A DNA stretch of 64,000 bases from Oceanicoccus sagamiensis (GTDB lineage Bacteria > Pseudomonadota > Gammaproteobacteria > Pseudomonadales > Dasaniaceae), in the NCBI RefSeq assembly GCF_002117105.1, contig NZ_CP019343.1, positions 248,001 to 312,000 on the forward strand. The letters run 5' to 3'. The notes below the pieces were generated by a model. The model searched no databases and was not told the origin of the DNA. It was given only the letters and a program-made list of their open reading frames with translations. Positions 47,381 through 57,932 of this stretch are shown piece by piece. Each line of letters begins with the position of its first letter. Position 1 is the stretch's first letter. The position numbers were made by a program, and so were the translations under genes.

Positions 47381-48592
47381 ATGGCATTTGAAATTAATAG
47401 CATCAACGCCCTGATACTTTCAATTCTGGTCCTCTATCTGGGTTATTTCCTCAAAAGCAGACTCCATTTTCTTAAGACGTACAGTATTCCCGTTTCTGTG
47501 GCCGGCGGATTTTTATTTAGTCTTTTTGCAGCGGTGTTAGCCGGTTTGGGCATTCTAACTCTGACTATTGATTTGGAGCTGCGCTCTTTTCTGCTGCTGA
47601 TCTTTTTTAGCACGATTGGCCTCAATGCCAAATTCTCGGAACTGGCCAATGGCGGCAAGGCGCTATTGCTATTGGTCATCGCCTGTTCAATTTGCTTGAT
47701 TATCCAGAATATTATCGGCATTTCCGTGGTAACCGCTTTGGGTAAGGACCCCTACTTTGGTTTATTTGGCGGCAGTATTTCTCTGGCTGGAGGCCACGGT
47801 ACGGCCATTGCCTGGGGTGAAATAGTTGCCGACAAGGGCATTAAGGGTATTTCGGAATTTGGCCTCGCCTGCGCCACCATGGGGCTGGTACTGGGCGGTA
47901 TTTTTGGCGGCCCTATCGCTACGCGCCTGATCGAGAAGCATGACTTAAGGCCCAGCCCCGAAACCCGTGGCATGGCTCAGCAAAAAGTAGCCACCTCACA
48001 AGGGGATGAACCCAAGAAACACAAGGTCAGTGTAGAAATCATTATTGATACCGTCTTTGTGCTGGCCTTATGTATTGTTATTGGCGATGCGGTAAACCGC
48101 TTTCTATTTAATAACGAAATTCTTTTGCCGGGTTTTTTAACCGCTATGTTTGCCGGAGTGGTAATGGCCAATGTAACCGATATGGTTGAGGTAGACATTA
48201 ATAAAGAAGGCCTGGACCTTACCGGTGGAGTCTGTTTACAGCTGTTTTTATCCATGAGCCTAATGAGCATGGACCTGCTAAGTATGGCGGAATCTGCCCT
48301 GCTCTTGATGCTGGTTATTACTGCCCAGTTAATCTTTGCAATGGTCTTTGCCAGTTTTATTGTGTTCAGGATGATGGGCAAAGACTATGATGCTGCGGTG
48401 GTAGCCGGTGGTTTTTTTGGCTTAACCATTGGCGCAACACCCGTTGCTATAGCCAGTATGGACGCCGCCTCTAAAAAACACGGACCCTCTTATAAGGCCT
48501 TACTGATTATTCCTTTGGTAGGTGCGTTTTTTGTCGACTTAATCAATGCCGGTACCATTGATGTATTTCTCAGGCTGCCACTATTTAACTAG
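47381..48592 (+). CDS. gltS: Sodium/glutamate symporter GltS
   Basis: GltS takes up glutamate with sodium. The 403-residue protein has the ESS family pattern: LGYFLKSRLHFLKTYSIPVSVAGGFLF (about residues 20-45), GGSISLAGGHGTAIAWG (about 131-147), a hydrophilic loop (about 196-215) and then a second half with GGFFGLTIGATPVAIASM (about 347-364). About ten membrane helices. It lies 145 bases after the terminator at 47284 and looks monocistronic. Confidence 0.93.
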   Translation: MAFEINSINALILSILVLYLGYFLKSRLHFLKTYSIPVSVAGGFLFSLFAAVLAGLGILTLTIDLELRSFLLLIFFSTIGLNAKFSELANGGKALLLLVIACSICLIIQNIIGISVVTALGKDPYFGLFGGSISLAGGHGTAIAWGEIVADKGIKGISEFGLACATMGLVLGGIFGGPIATRLIEKHDLRPSPETRGMAQQKVATSQGDEPKKHKVSVEIIIDTVFVLALCIVIGDAVNRFLFNNEILLPGFLTAMFAGVVMANVTDMVEVDINKEGLDLTGGVCLQLFLSMSLMSMDLLSMAESALLLMLVITAQLIFAMVFASFIVFRMMGKDYDAAVVAGGFFGLTIGATPVAIASMDAASKKHGPSYKALLIIPLVGAFFVDLINAGTIDVFLRLPLFN

Positions 48593-48848
48593 CGAGCAGC
48601 CGTTTGTCGCCCTGTCCAAAAAGCACCATTTAGCTTCCTATGAAAAAGCCATAAGCCTAATGATTAAGTATTATTTTCTTCTGCGTTTACAAACCCTAGA
48701 CTGAAGCGACATTGAAGACAATTAGGTGAAAGGACTACCTAATCGACAGATGTCTAAATGGATCATAAGGTTGTCAGCAACTGTCCTGTTTTTCCCCTTC
48801 TTAAAACCTACAATAACCTTAGATAATAAAATTCAGGATTTAAAGACT

Positions 48849-49973
48849 ATGAGTCAGTACCTTGTACTCATCAATAAAATGCTGCCAGAACGGTTTAGCC
48901 AGAATGACTTTGACAGTTTGCGTGCCCGTATATTGCTGGCAATTATTCTGTTTAATGTGTTCTATTGGTTTACCCTGCATATTGTAACCACGGTGATAAT
49001 GAGCAAAGCAGATAACCCATCGGCTTTTCCTTATCACGCGGTATTTATTTCTATTCTCGCGACACAGGTCTTTTCGCTATACCTTTTTTGTGCGAAGGGC
49101 CTTTACCGCCTGGCTGCCCATATCAATATCCTGGTTATCCTGTGCTTTTTTAGTGTTATCGCTTATTGCGTGGGCGCTGAGTCAGGTTCCGGGCCATACA
49201 CCAATTTATTGACCATTGTAGCGCTGTCATTTTTATTGCTATCACTAAGAGCCAGTCTGTTTTGGTCACTGATCTGCCTGGTTTTACATATCTCGTACAC
49301 CTTGCTGCCAGCATGGGGGATTAGTTGGCAACCAGTATTCAGTGGTGGCAACCCTGTTAACCAAAGCTATTTTGAGTCAGCGGCTATTGCACTGGTTTAC
49401 TCTGTATTAATCGCAGCGTTTTGGGCTTTTATGAGCCAGAATAAAACCCTTTCTAAACAGCTACTCAGTGAGAGATTCGCATTAGATCGCCAGACAAAAA
49501 TGGATGCTTTAACCGGCGTCAGTAACCGTCACTTTTTTGATCTGCAATTAACAACGGTGATCGAGCAACAACAGTATTTTGCCTTGCTGTATATTGATCT
49601 GGATAACTTTAAACCCATTAATGATACTCATGGTCACCAGGTCGGCGATGAAGTGTTGCGTCACGTGGCACTGCGTATGCGGCGGATTATCCGTGAGTCG
49701 GATATTGTCTCTCGATTGGGTGGTGATGAGTTTGGCATTATCCTGCAAGGTATTCATAAACAGAAAGTAAATGAAATCGCCCGCAAGATTACTGATGAAA
49801 TTGCCAGACCCATAAAAACCGCCAAGGGCGATATGCTGATCAGTTGCAGTGTGGGTATTTCAATTTGTCCTGAGCATGGCACCGATGCACAGTCACTGGT
49901 ACGTTCTGCCGATAAGGCGATGTATGAAGCCAAGGCAGAAGGTGATGGGTTTTGTTATGCACAGGGGTTTTAA
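48849..49973 (+). CDS. Diguanylate cyclase with N-terminal membrane domain
   Basis: The 374-residue protein (from the ATG at 48849; the frame is open to 48726) has about six membrane segments in its N-terminal half, then a GGDEF domain with KMDALTGVSNRHFFD and the intact catalytic GGDEF motif (SRLGGDEFG). The inhibitory site RxxD (RESD) lies five residues before GGDEF, so feedback by c-di-GMP is likely. There is no recognised sensor domain, and the input signal is unknown. It converges on groEL. Confidence 0.9.
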   Translation: MSQYLVLINKMLPERFSQNDFDSLRARILLAIILFNVFYWFTLHIVTTVIMSKADNPSAFPYHAVFISILATQVFSLYLFCAKGLYRLAAHINILVILCFFSVIAYCVGAESGSGPYTNLLTIVALSFLLLSLRASLFWSLICLVLHISYTLLPAWGISWQPVFSGGNPVNQSYFESAAIALVYSVLIAAFWAFMSQNKTLSKQLLSERFALDRQTKMDALTGVSNRHFFDLQLTTVIEQQQYFALLYIDLDNFKPINDTHGHQVGDEVLRHVALRMRRIIRESDIVSRLGGDEFGIILQGIHKQKVNEIARKITDEIARPIKTAKGDMLISCSVGISICPEHGTDAQSLVRSADKAMYEAKAEGDGFCYAQGF

Positions 49974-50253
49974 GGGGGGGCTGTCATTCCCGCGCAGTCG
50001 CATTGCTGTCAGGAACAAATGCCTTAAATAAGACCAGACGTATTGTAGCGTCGGCTGTTTAAACCAAGAAAAGCGCTCAAGACTCAACTAACAGCCAGAC
50101 ATTGTAGGGTGGATTATAATCCACCAAGCCCAGCCGGGAGCGGTCAAAACCGGTGGATTATAATCCACACTACCGCCTAAAGCATTTGTTCAGGGCAGTA
50201 ATGCGCGCAGGCGGGAATCTACAATGCTGGACCCCGCCTACGCTTTCAGAAGC
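49974..50253. other. Convergent intergenic region between GGDEF gene and groEL
   Basis: It holds the REP-like copy 3 (50104-50173) and no gene. The groEL terminator follows at 50254-50281. Confidence 0.5.
50104..50173. repeat. REP-like paired palindrome, copy 3
   Basis: Arms at 50104-50125 and 50152-50173; both contain GGTGGATTATAATCCAC. The right arm has CACAC where copies 1 and 2 have CACCC. The spacer is 26 bases. Confidence 0.9.
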
Positions 50254-50281
50254 AAAAAAAAGCCCCGACAATGTCGAGGCT
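50254..50281 (-). terminator. groESL terminator
   Basis: On the minus strand, AGCCTCGACA-TTGTCGGGGCT followed by TTTTTTT forms a strong stem (about 10 bp with one mismatch). It lies 36 bases after the groEL stop. Confidence 0.8.
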
Positions 50282-50316
50282 CTTTATAAGCTTTACCTAT
50301 AGGGCTGGGGCGATGC

Positions 50317-51984
<1,668 letters not shown>

Positions 51985-52031
51985 TTAAACTAAATTCTTT
52001 ATCTAATAAGTCGTTGAATACCTTAAGGTTA

Positions 52032-52325
52032 TTAACCCAAGATACCCGCAATTTCACGCTCAGACATAATCACATACTCAACACCATCTTCTTCGATAGT
52101 GATAGCACCATGCATATGCTGGGCAAAGATAACTTGGTCGCCTGCTTTAACTTGCAAGGCACGGATATCACCGTTTTCCAGGACAACGCCATCACCTACG
52201 GCAACAACTTCACCGCGGTTTTGAACTTCTTTAGAGGCGCTAGTCAGTACGATACCGCCAGCTGAGGTTGCTTCTTCTTCGTTGCGACGCACAACAACGC
52301 GATCGTATAACGGACGAATATTCAT
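52032..52325 (-). CDS. groES: Co-chaperonin GroES
   Basis: The 97-residue protein matches GroES: MNIRPLYDRVVVRRNEEEATSAGGIVLT, followed by GDGVVLENGDIRALQVKAGDQVIF and the C-terminal segment. The mobile loop is in EEATSAGGIVLT. It caps GroEL. AGATCTACCAAA before the ATG is a moderate ribosome site; the promoter region lies at 52398-52470. Confidence 0.98.
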   Translation of the reverse strand: MNIRPLYDRVVVRRNEEEATSAGGIVLTSASKEVQNRGEVVAVGDGVVLENGDIRALQVKAGDQVIFAQHMHGAITIEEDGVEYVIMSEREIAGILG

Positions 52326-52397
52326 TTTGGTAGATCTCCCAAAATTGTAAGTTAATGGTTATGGTTTATTTCATGCCGGATAACCGGGTTGCTGCTC

Positions 52398-52426
52398 TAT
52401 ATGGGGGCAGGCAAATCGATATCAAG
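52398..52426 (-). promoter_or_regulatory. Sigma-32-like heat-shock promoter of groES
   Basis: On the minus strand, the -35 element CTTGATA (52420-52426) is followed by a 13-base spacer and a -10 element CCCCATATA (52398-52406). The consensus for E. coli sigma-32 is CTTGAAA and CCCCATNTA. It lies 73 bases before the groES ATG. Confidence 0.75.
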
Positions 52427-52443
52427 GGGAACAATGGTTTTTT

Positions 52444-52470
52444 TTAGCACTCTATTGCCACGAGTGCTAA
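52444..52470. promoter_or_regulatory. CIRCE operator (HrcA site)
   Basis: The classic CIRCE sequence TTAGCACTC-N9-GAGTGCTAA is present without mismatch (52444-52452, spacer 52453-52461, 52462-52470). CIRCE is the binding site of the HrcA repressor, mostly in Gram-positive bacteria and in alpha- and some beta- or gammaproteobacteria. It lies 17 bases upstream of the sigma-32-like -35 element. No hrcA gene is in the window. Confidence 0.9.
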
Positions 52471-52506
52471 AGCAAAAAAAATAATCAATAAAAACAATCA
52501 CTTAAT

Positions 52507-52989
52507 TTAATCTTCGCGTTCATACTCACCTTCGATAACCGAGCCAGACTGTTCTCCAGGGCGGGCTCTGGAAGCTCGCAAGGTCTCTGATGAACGGAAT
52601 GAGGCATCGAAGTTGGCATTGCGACCATAGGAGGCCATTACTACGCCCTGCCGTAGCAGCAGAGCTACGAGCAATTGGCGGCTAAAGGGCAATAAACAGG
52701 CAAAGCCAATGGCATCGGTAATAAAACCGGGTGTTAATAGCAAAGCCCCGCCAACAGCCAGCATCACGCCTTCCAGAATCTCACCGGCGGGTAACTGCCC
52801 CTGCTCCATCCGCTGATTGACTCGCAACAGGGTATTCACCCCCTGCTGTCGCAGTAACGCCAAGCCGATAGCTGCGGTTAGGAAAACCAAAAAGATGGTG
52901 CTTAAAGCACCGATTTCAGAGCCGACCTCAATCAACACCCACATTTCAACAATGGGGATAGTGATAAACAGCAGTAGGAAAAAACGCAT
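52507..52989 (-). CDS. fxsA: FxsA family cytoplasmic membrane protein
   Basis: The 160-residue protein has the FxsA pattern: FLLLFITIPIVEMWVLIEVGSEIGAL and TAAIGLALLRQQGVNTLLRVN, then GALLLTPGFITDAIGF. FxsA in E. coli lets F-plasmid cells overcome exclusion by phage T7. It lies upstream of groES in the same direction, as in E. coli. The C-terminal tail is polar and rich in Ser, Arg and Glu. Confidence 0.9.
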   Translation of the reverse strand: MRFFLLLFITIPIVEMWVLIEVGSEIGALSTIFLVFLTAAIGLALLRQQGVNTLLRVNQRMEQGQLPAGEILEGVMLAVGGALLLTPGFITDAIGFACLLPFSRQLLVALLLRQGVVMASYGRNANFDASFRSSETLRASRARPGEQSGSVIEGEYERED

Positions 52990-53202
52990 GAGCGATGGGT
53001 CTCAGTGATAGGTCTTAGTGATGGGCAAGTATGGCCAATATTCAAACAATGGGGGCGCATAAGGCCAATTTCAAGCCCAGAGCTTTTAATAGCAAGTGCT
53101 CCAATTGGAAAAGCCGCTGTTTACTGTAATAATGCGCCCCGATTTTTTACCTAAACGAACATTTCTACCTATTAAAACAACAGCAAGAGAGGCACTTATA
53201 TC

Positions 53203-53964
53203 ATGGATCTTAACGGGAAAGTTATAGCGGTAACAGGCGGCGGACAAGGGCTCGGGCGCTCCATGGCAGTAGTACTTGCAGCAAAGGGTGCCAAGATGGC
53301 GCTGATCGACCTAAACCAGGAAAAGCTGGACGAAGCGGTAGAGCTTTGTAAAGCCGCAGGCGGCGATGCCAAAGCCTATATCGCCAACGTAGCCAAAGAA
53401 GAGGATGTTATTGCGACCTTCGACCAGATCGTTGAAGACTTCGGCACCTTTAATGGGGTGATCAATAACGCCGGTATTCTTCGTGATGGCCTGATGCTTA
53501 AAGTGAAAGACGGCGACATTGTTAAGAAGCTGAGCCTGGCGGAATGGCAGGCGGTTATCGACGTTAACCTGACGGGCGTTTTCCTCTGTGGTCGTGAAGC
53601 TGCCGAGCGTATGATCAAACTGGGCACTGAAGGCGTGATTATCAATATCTCCAGTATTTCTAAAGCCGGCAATATGGGCCAGAGTAATTACAGTGCCGCT
53701 AAAGCCGGTGTTGCAGCAATGGCTGTAACCTGGGCGAAAGAACTGGCCCGCTACGGTATTCGCGCAGCCGCCATTGCCCCTGGCTTTATCGCTACCGACA
53801 TGGTGGCCAGCATGAAACCGGAAGCCCTTGAGAAAATGACCTCAGGTATTCCATTAAAGCGTATGGGTACCCCTGAAGAAATTGGCCACACCTGTGCTTA
53901 TATCTTTGAGAATGATTACTTTAGCGGCCGAGTGATTGAAATGGATGGCGGCTTAAGAATTTAA
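53203..53964 (+). CDS. Short-chain dehydrogenase/reductase (FabG-like)
   Basis: The 253-residue protein has the SDR cofactor motif TGGGQGLG (about residues 11-18), NNAG (about 88), and the catalytic Ser-Tyr-Lys (SSIS, YSAAK at about 163). MDGGLRI at the C terminus is usual in FabG-type 3-oxoacyl-ACP or acetoacetyl-CoA reductases. The substrate is unknown; the gene stands alone with a REP-like element behind it. Confidence 0.9.
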   Translation: MDLNGKVIAVTGGGQGLGRSMAVVLAAKGAKMALIDLNQEKLDEAVELCKAAGGDAKAYIANVAKEEDVIATFDQIVEDFGTFNGVINNAGILRDGLMLKVKDGDIVKKLSLAEWQAVIDVNLTGVFLCGREAAERMIKLGTEGVIINISSISKAGNMGQSNYSAAKAGVAAMAVTWAKELARYGIRAAAIAPGFIATDMVASMKPEALEKMTSGIPLKRMGTPEEIGHTCAYIFENDYFSGRVIEMDGGLRI

Positions 53965-53974
53965 ACCCCTCACA

Positions 53975-54037
53975 GTAGGGTGGATTACAATCCACCCAAT
54001 CCGATCCACAGTGGAGGTGGATTTTAATCCACCCTAC
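53975..54037. repeat. REP-like paired palindrome, copy 4
   Basis: Arms at 53975-53996 (GGATTACAATCC centre) and 54016-54037 (GGATTTTAATCC centre) with flanks GTAGG and CCTAC. The spacer is 19 bases, shorter than in the other copies. It lies between the SDR stop and the ATL start. Confidence 0.85.
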
Positions 54038-54075
54038 GGTTTTTTATTGACTCGAATGTCAGTATTCTACTGACT

Positions 54076-54384
54076 ATGAGTCAGTCTAACCAACAACGCA
54101 TCTGGCAAGTTGTCAGCCAAATTCCAAAAGGCAAAATCGCCAGTTACGGCCAGGTTGCAGCTCAAGCGGGTATTCCACAAGCGGCGCGATTAGTCGGCAA
54201 TGTGTTACGTAAACTACCGGAAGGCAGCAAGCTGCCTTGGCACCGTGTAGTCAATAGCCAGAGAAAGATCTCCTTCCCCATAGGCTCCCCCGCCTATCAG
54301 GAGCAACGACAACGACTACTGGCAGAAGGTGTTGTATTTAACAAAGAAACAATAGCCATCAACCACCTTGCATGGTCAAGCTAG
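54076..54384 (+). CDS. Alkyltransferase-like protein (ATL, MGMT-like without Cys)
   Basis: The 102-residue protein has the MGMT DNA-binding region (IPKGKIASYGQVAAQAGIPQAARLVGNVLRKL). Where O6-methylguanine methyltransferases have PCHRV, this protein reads PWHRV (about residue 55), so the accepting cysteine is replaced by Trp. ATLs bind O6-alkylguanine and hand the lesion to nucleotide excision repair. It converges on the TSUP gene by 9 bases of overlap. Confidence 0.9.
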   Translation: MSQSNQQRIWQVVSQIPKGKIASYGQVAAQAGIPQAARLVGNVLRKLPEGSKLPWHRVVNSQRKISFPIGSPAYQEQRQRLLAEGVVFNKETIAINHLAWSS

Positions 54385-55137
54385 CAACAAGCGCAGAGCG
54401 ATAGCGATCGTTGTAATAACCAACAGCGGTTTAATCACCATGGCGCCACGCTTGATCGCTACATTAACCCCTAAATAAGCGCCCAGTATTTGCGCAAAAG
54501 CCATGGCAATACCGACCAGCAAATATACCTGCCCTGCCGCAATAAAAATCAGTACTGAAACAATATTGACTGATACAATCACCGGCTTGGCATTGGCTGA
54601 AGCCTTACGTAAGTTATAACCCAACAAAGAAGAGAAACTTAGCGCTGCTATTGCCCCAATACCCGGCCCAAAAAAACCACCGTAAAAACCAATCATTCCA
54701 CCTGCCAGTAGAATAAAATAACGATAAGCAATAACAGGTGTATGATCTTCATCATTTAGCCTTGGAGAAAACCAGGTAAACAATGCAACGCCAATAAGAA
54801 AGTAAGGGATTAAACTATCTAATAGTTCACTGGATAACTGCAAAACGGAGTAGGTTCCCGCTGCACTGGCTACAACCCCGCAAGCGATAACGGGAAGCAA
54901 GGGCTTAAAATCAATAAAGCCCTTTCTAAAATAATTAAAGCTGGATGACAAGGTCCCAAACACCGCCTGAAACTTACCGGTGGCCAACGCATTAATCGGC
55001 GGCACTCCCAGCCATAACATCACCGGTAATACCAACAGACCACCGCCACCGGCAATAGCATTAATAAAGCCACTGACAAAACCAACAGCGAGCAATAATG
55101 CATAGACTTCCAATGAAAACTCGATAAACCTCTCCAT
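54376..55137 (-). CDS. TSUP family permease (TauE/SafE type)
   Basis: The 253-residue protein has about eight membrane helices, with the TSUP motifs GFINAIAGGGGLLVLPVMLWLGVPPINALATGK (about residues 22-54) and GGFFGPGIGA (about 152). TSUP proteins export or import organosulfur and other anions; the substrate is not known. Its end overlaps the convergent ATL by 9 bases. Confidence 0.88.
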   Translation of the reverse strand: MERFIEFSLEVYALLLAVGFVSGFINAIAGGGGLLVLPVMLWLGVPPINALATGKFQAVFGTLSSSFNYFRKGFIDFKPLLPVIACGVVASAAGTYSVLQLSSELLDSLIPYFLIGVALFTWFSPRLNDEDHTPVIAYRYFILLAGGMIGFYGGFFGPGIGAIAALSFSSLLGYNLRKASANAKPVIVSVNIVSVLIFIAAGQVYLLVGIAMAFAQILGAYLGVNVAIKRGAMVIKPLLVITTIAIALRLLLA

Positions 55138-55494
55138 TTACTCTGCGACCCCAGAACGATCTGCATTCTACAGGGTATTAATCACCAGCTCTAACATTGA
55201 CAAAAAACAACGAATCGGGCCCAATAGCCAGCATGAATCACAGCACTACCTCAACCGGGCTATTAAAGCCCGCGGCAAATCCCGTCTATATTGCATGGTC
55301 CCACTTTGCAATGACCTCCTCTGCCTGGCAAAACTTCTTCCGCAGCGAAGATGAAGACCCGGCCTCTCGCGCCCGATAAACCACCGTTTATACACCATAC
55401 TCTTTAACCCGCTATTCTTAGGCTATCTATCACTGGCTAAAGAAAGCTGGCATCCCACCATAGGTTATGCCACTGACAATAGAGCGAGAACACT
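55138..55494. other. Intergenic region before the FAD oxidoreductase
   Basis: The region carries the TSUP promoter region and one doubtful small ORF. From the ATG at 55233 to 55379 it would code for 48 residues ending WQNFFRSEDEDPASRAR. There is no good ribosome site, and I recognise no family, so it may be non-coding. Confidence 0.3.
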
Positions 55495-56799
55495 ATGCTA
55501 GGTTTAAAAGCATCCGTTGAGACACAAAGTCATACAACCTCCTATTACGCTGCCACTGCCAATTGGCAAACGGACTACCCACTATTAGAAGGTGATATCC
55601 AGGCGGATGTTGCTGTGATTGGTGGTGGCTTTAGCGGCGTTAATACCGCCCTGGAGCTGGCAGAAAAAGGCTACAAAGTCGCTTTAATCGAAGCCAATAA
55701 AATCAGCTGGGGGGCCACCGGACGCAATGGCGGCCAGGTGATTGGCGGTATTGGCCATGACGCTGAACAGTTTGAAAAATTTATTGGCAAAGAAGGCGTC
55801 CGTGCTATTTATGATATGGGCATTGAATGCACCCGCATCATTAAAGACCGAGTAGAAAAATACCAGATCGATTGCGATTTAAAATGGGGGTATTTAGATG
55901 TTGCACTGAAACCCCGGCATATGACAATGTTTGAAGAATGGCGGCAATATGAAGCCGATATGGGCAACCCCACAGACATCAAATTACTCGATGCCAACGA
56001 GGTCAAACATTATGTAAATTCCGATGCCTATTGCGGCGGCCTCTATAACCCCACTGATAACGGTCATGTGCACCCGTTAAACCTTTGTATTGGCGAAGCC
56101 AAAGCGGCCGAACATCTAGGTGTGCAAATTTTTGAGCACTCTCGGGTTAATAAAATTACCCACGGTGAAAAACCTGTTGTCTATACCGATAAAGGTTCAG
56201 TAACGGCAAACTTTGTCGTCACCTGCGGTAATGCCTATATGGAAAACCTTGTGCCCAAACTGGCCTCCAGAGTTTTGCCCTCTTGCAGCTCAGTCATCGC
56301 AACCGCCCCACTATCCGATGAACTGGCCAAATCTATTATGCCCTCCGATAGCGCGGTTTGTGATCCCAGAACAGCACTGGATTATTTTCGACTCAGTGCA
56401 GACAAGCGATTACTATTTGGTGGCCTGTCTAACTATACCGGCCTGGAGCCTAGTAATTTAGAAGCCACCATGAGAAAGAAAATGGCCATCGTATTTCCAC
56501 AACTCGCCAATATTGATATCGATTATGGTTGGAGTGGACAAATGGGCATAGGCCTTAACCGTATGCCGCAATTAGGCAGACTCTCAAAAAATGTGTTTTA
56601 TATTCAAGCCTATTCAGGCCATGGTGTAGCGCCAACGCATATGATGGGGCGTATCACCGCTGAAATGATTAGCGGCACTGCCGAGCGTTTTGATGTCTTT
56701 GCTAAAATCAGGCACTGGCCATTCCCCGGTGGTAAATTATTACGCCGACCAGGGCTGGCCGTGGGTATGCTCTACTTTAAATTAATGGATATGCTCTAA
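55495..56799 (+). CDS. FAD-dependent oxidoreductase (PuuB/DAO-like)
   Basis: The 434-residue protein has the FAD-binding GxGxxG motif VAVIGGGFSGVNTALELAEKGYKVALIEA (about residues 37-65) and ATGRNGGQ (about 72), and resembles gamma-glutamylputrescine oxidase (PuuB). The C-terminal part has SGHGVAPTHMMG. There is no other putrescine gene around it, so the substrate (gamma-glutamyl-putrescine or another amine) is uncertain. It ends at a strong terminator. Confidence 0.85.
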   Translation: MLGLKASVETQSHTTSYYAATANWQTDYPLLEGDIQADVAVIGGGFSGVNTALELAEKGYKVALIEANKISWGATGRNGGQVIGGIGHDAEQFEKFIGKEGVRAIYDMGIECTRIIKDRVEKYQIDCDLKWGYLDVALKPRHMTMFEEWRQYEADMGNPTDIKLLDANEVKHYVNSDAYCGGLYNPTDNGHVHPLNLCIGEAKAAEHLGVQIFEHSRVNKITHGEKPVVYTDKGSVTANFVVTCGNAYMENLVPKLASRVLPSCSSVIATAPLSDELAKSIMPSDSAVCDPRTALDYFRLSADKRLLFGGLSNYTGLEPSNLEATMRKKMAIVFPQLANIDIDYGWSGQMGIGLNRMPQLGRLSKNVFYIQAYSGHGVAPTHMMGRITAEMISGTAERFDVFAKIRHWPFPGGKLLRRPGLAVGMLYFKLMDML

Positions 56800-56801
56800 A
56801 C

Positions 56802-56836
56802 AAAAAAGGCGACAAGAAAATCTTGTCGCCTTTTTT
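56802..56836. terminator. Bidirectional terminator between FAD oxidoreductase and small ORF
   Basis: A perfect 10 bp stem, GGCGACAAGA-AAA-TCTTGTCGCC, flanked by AAAAAA and TTTTTT. It serves the oxidoreductase (plus) and the 48-residue gene (minus). Confidence 0.9.
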
Positions 56837-56840
56837 CAAT

Positions 56841-56987
56841 CTATGCAGCCTGCTCAATTCTCTCACGCATATAACGCACCCACTGCCCATCCACCATTTT
56901 GTAATAAAAACGCCAGGCTATACCATCAATATCATGCTCAATACATAGAGTCTCTTCATCAATAATTTTTACACTTTCGTTTATCAT
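56841..56987 (-). CDS. Small hypothetical protein, 48 residues
   Basis: A short ORF reads MINESVKIIDEETLC then DIDGIAWRFYYKMVDG, QWVRYMRERIEQAA. A Shine-Dalgarno GGGAG lies 6 bases upstream of the ATG, and the gene ends at the strong terminator at 56802-56836, which supports a real gene. I know no family. It is acidic at the N terminus and basic-aromatic further on. Confidence 0.6.
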   Translation of the reverse strand: MINESVKIIDEETLCIEHDIDGIAWRFYYKMVDGQWVRYMRERIEQAA

Positions 56988-57354
56988 CGCTAACTCCCAG
57001 TTAAACTAATCAATGGCTTGTGTTGCTCTGTTGTTATAAAGAATAGTTTTAACAAGAAATACCGCCAATGCATAAAATCTATACAAATAATTACTACAGG
57101 TAATTTAACGAAATCTCAAAATAGTCTATAAAAGAAATTTCTTATTCAGTTATCTGCTTTAAACGCTAGTTAATTCTTATTGCCTGCAAGCTATACTTAA
57201 TTTCGATAACGCAAGTTTAATGAGCCAAAAATAATGGACTAGCGTACATACCAAGACAGTGCAGCATTGAGAATGCAAAACTGCAGCTAACATAAAGCAC
57301 CACCTGATGACAGGCAGGGCCAAGGCCCACGCTAACAACAACAAGGGGTACACA
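56988..57354. other. AT-rich intergenic region
   Basis: The stretch is A/T-rich with no ORF of interest. TATACT at 57192-57197 could be a -10 element for the gene at 57355. A strong ribosome site (AAGGGG) lies about 9 bases before 57355. Confidence 0.4.
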
Positions 57355-57912
57355 ATGAAACGACATTTTTATATTAGCGAAAACCTCGACGAACTCGAAG
57401 CCGTCGAACATGAACTTGAAGACCAGGGTGTAGCCACACCACAGATACATGTCCTCAGCCAAAGGGATGCTGACATACAAAACCATAACCTTAACGAAGT
57501 AGAAGCCGTACTGAAAAAAGATGTTGTCCACTCCATGGAACTCGGCGCCATTATCGGTGTAGTCGCCGCAATTTTGGTATTAGCCATCGCCTACTTTGCT
57601 GGCTGGACTGAAAGTGCAGCGGGTTGGATTCCATTTATCTTCCTGTCGATTGTTGTGTTGGGTTTTTGCACTTGGGAAGGAGGCTTGTTTGGTATTCAAG
57701 AGCCCCACTACCAGTTCAAACAATTCCAGGATGCACTGCAACAAGGCAAGCATATTTTCTTTGTTGATGTAACCGAACAACAGGAAATGATTCTCTCGCG
57801 TATTGTAGAAGCCCACCCACAACTTCAGGCTGCTGGCCAAGCTGAATCGACACCTGAATGGGTCGTTGAATGGCAGAAAAACTGGCAAGGCTTTGTAAAA
57901 ACCATGCCTTAA
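57355..57912 (+). CDS. Hypothetical protein with two membrane segments
   Basis: The 185-residue protein starts MKRHFYISENLDELEAVEHELEDQG (from the ATG at 57355). The middle part (about 65-115) has two membrane helices (ELGAIIGVVAAILVLAIAYF; WIPFIFLSIVVLGFCTWEGGLFG), and the C-terminal part is soluble. The family is widespread in Pseudomonas-like bacteria but has no known function. It has its own terminator at 57933-57957. Confidence 0.75.
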   Translation: MKRHFYISENLDELEAVEHELEDQGVATPQIHVLSQRDADIQNHNLNEVEAVLKKDVVHSMELGAIIGVVAAILVLAIAYFAGWTESAAGWIPFIFLSIVVLGFCTWEGGLFGIQEPHYQFKQFQDALQQGKHIFFVDVTEQQEMILSRIVEAHPQLQAAGQAESTPEWVVEWQKNWQGFVKTMP

Positions 57913-57932
57913 TACGCAATCAAGTTAACGAC

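Noticed and set aside
55197-55379. 60-codon plus-strand frame before the FAD oxidoreductase
   Set aside because: It starts with TTG, has no ribosome site, and resembles no known protein; kept only as a doubtful mention of the 48-codon internal frame.
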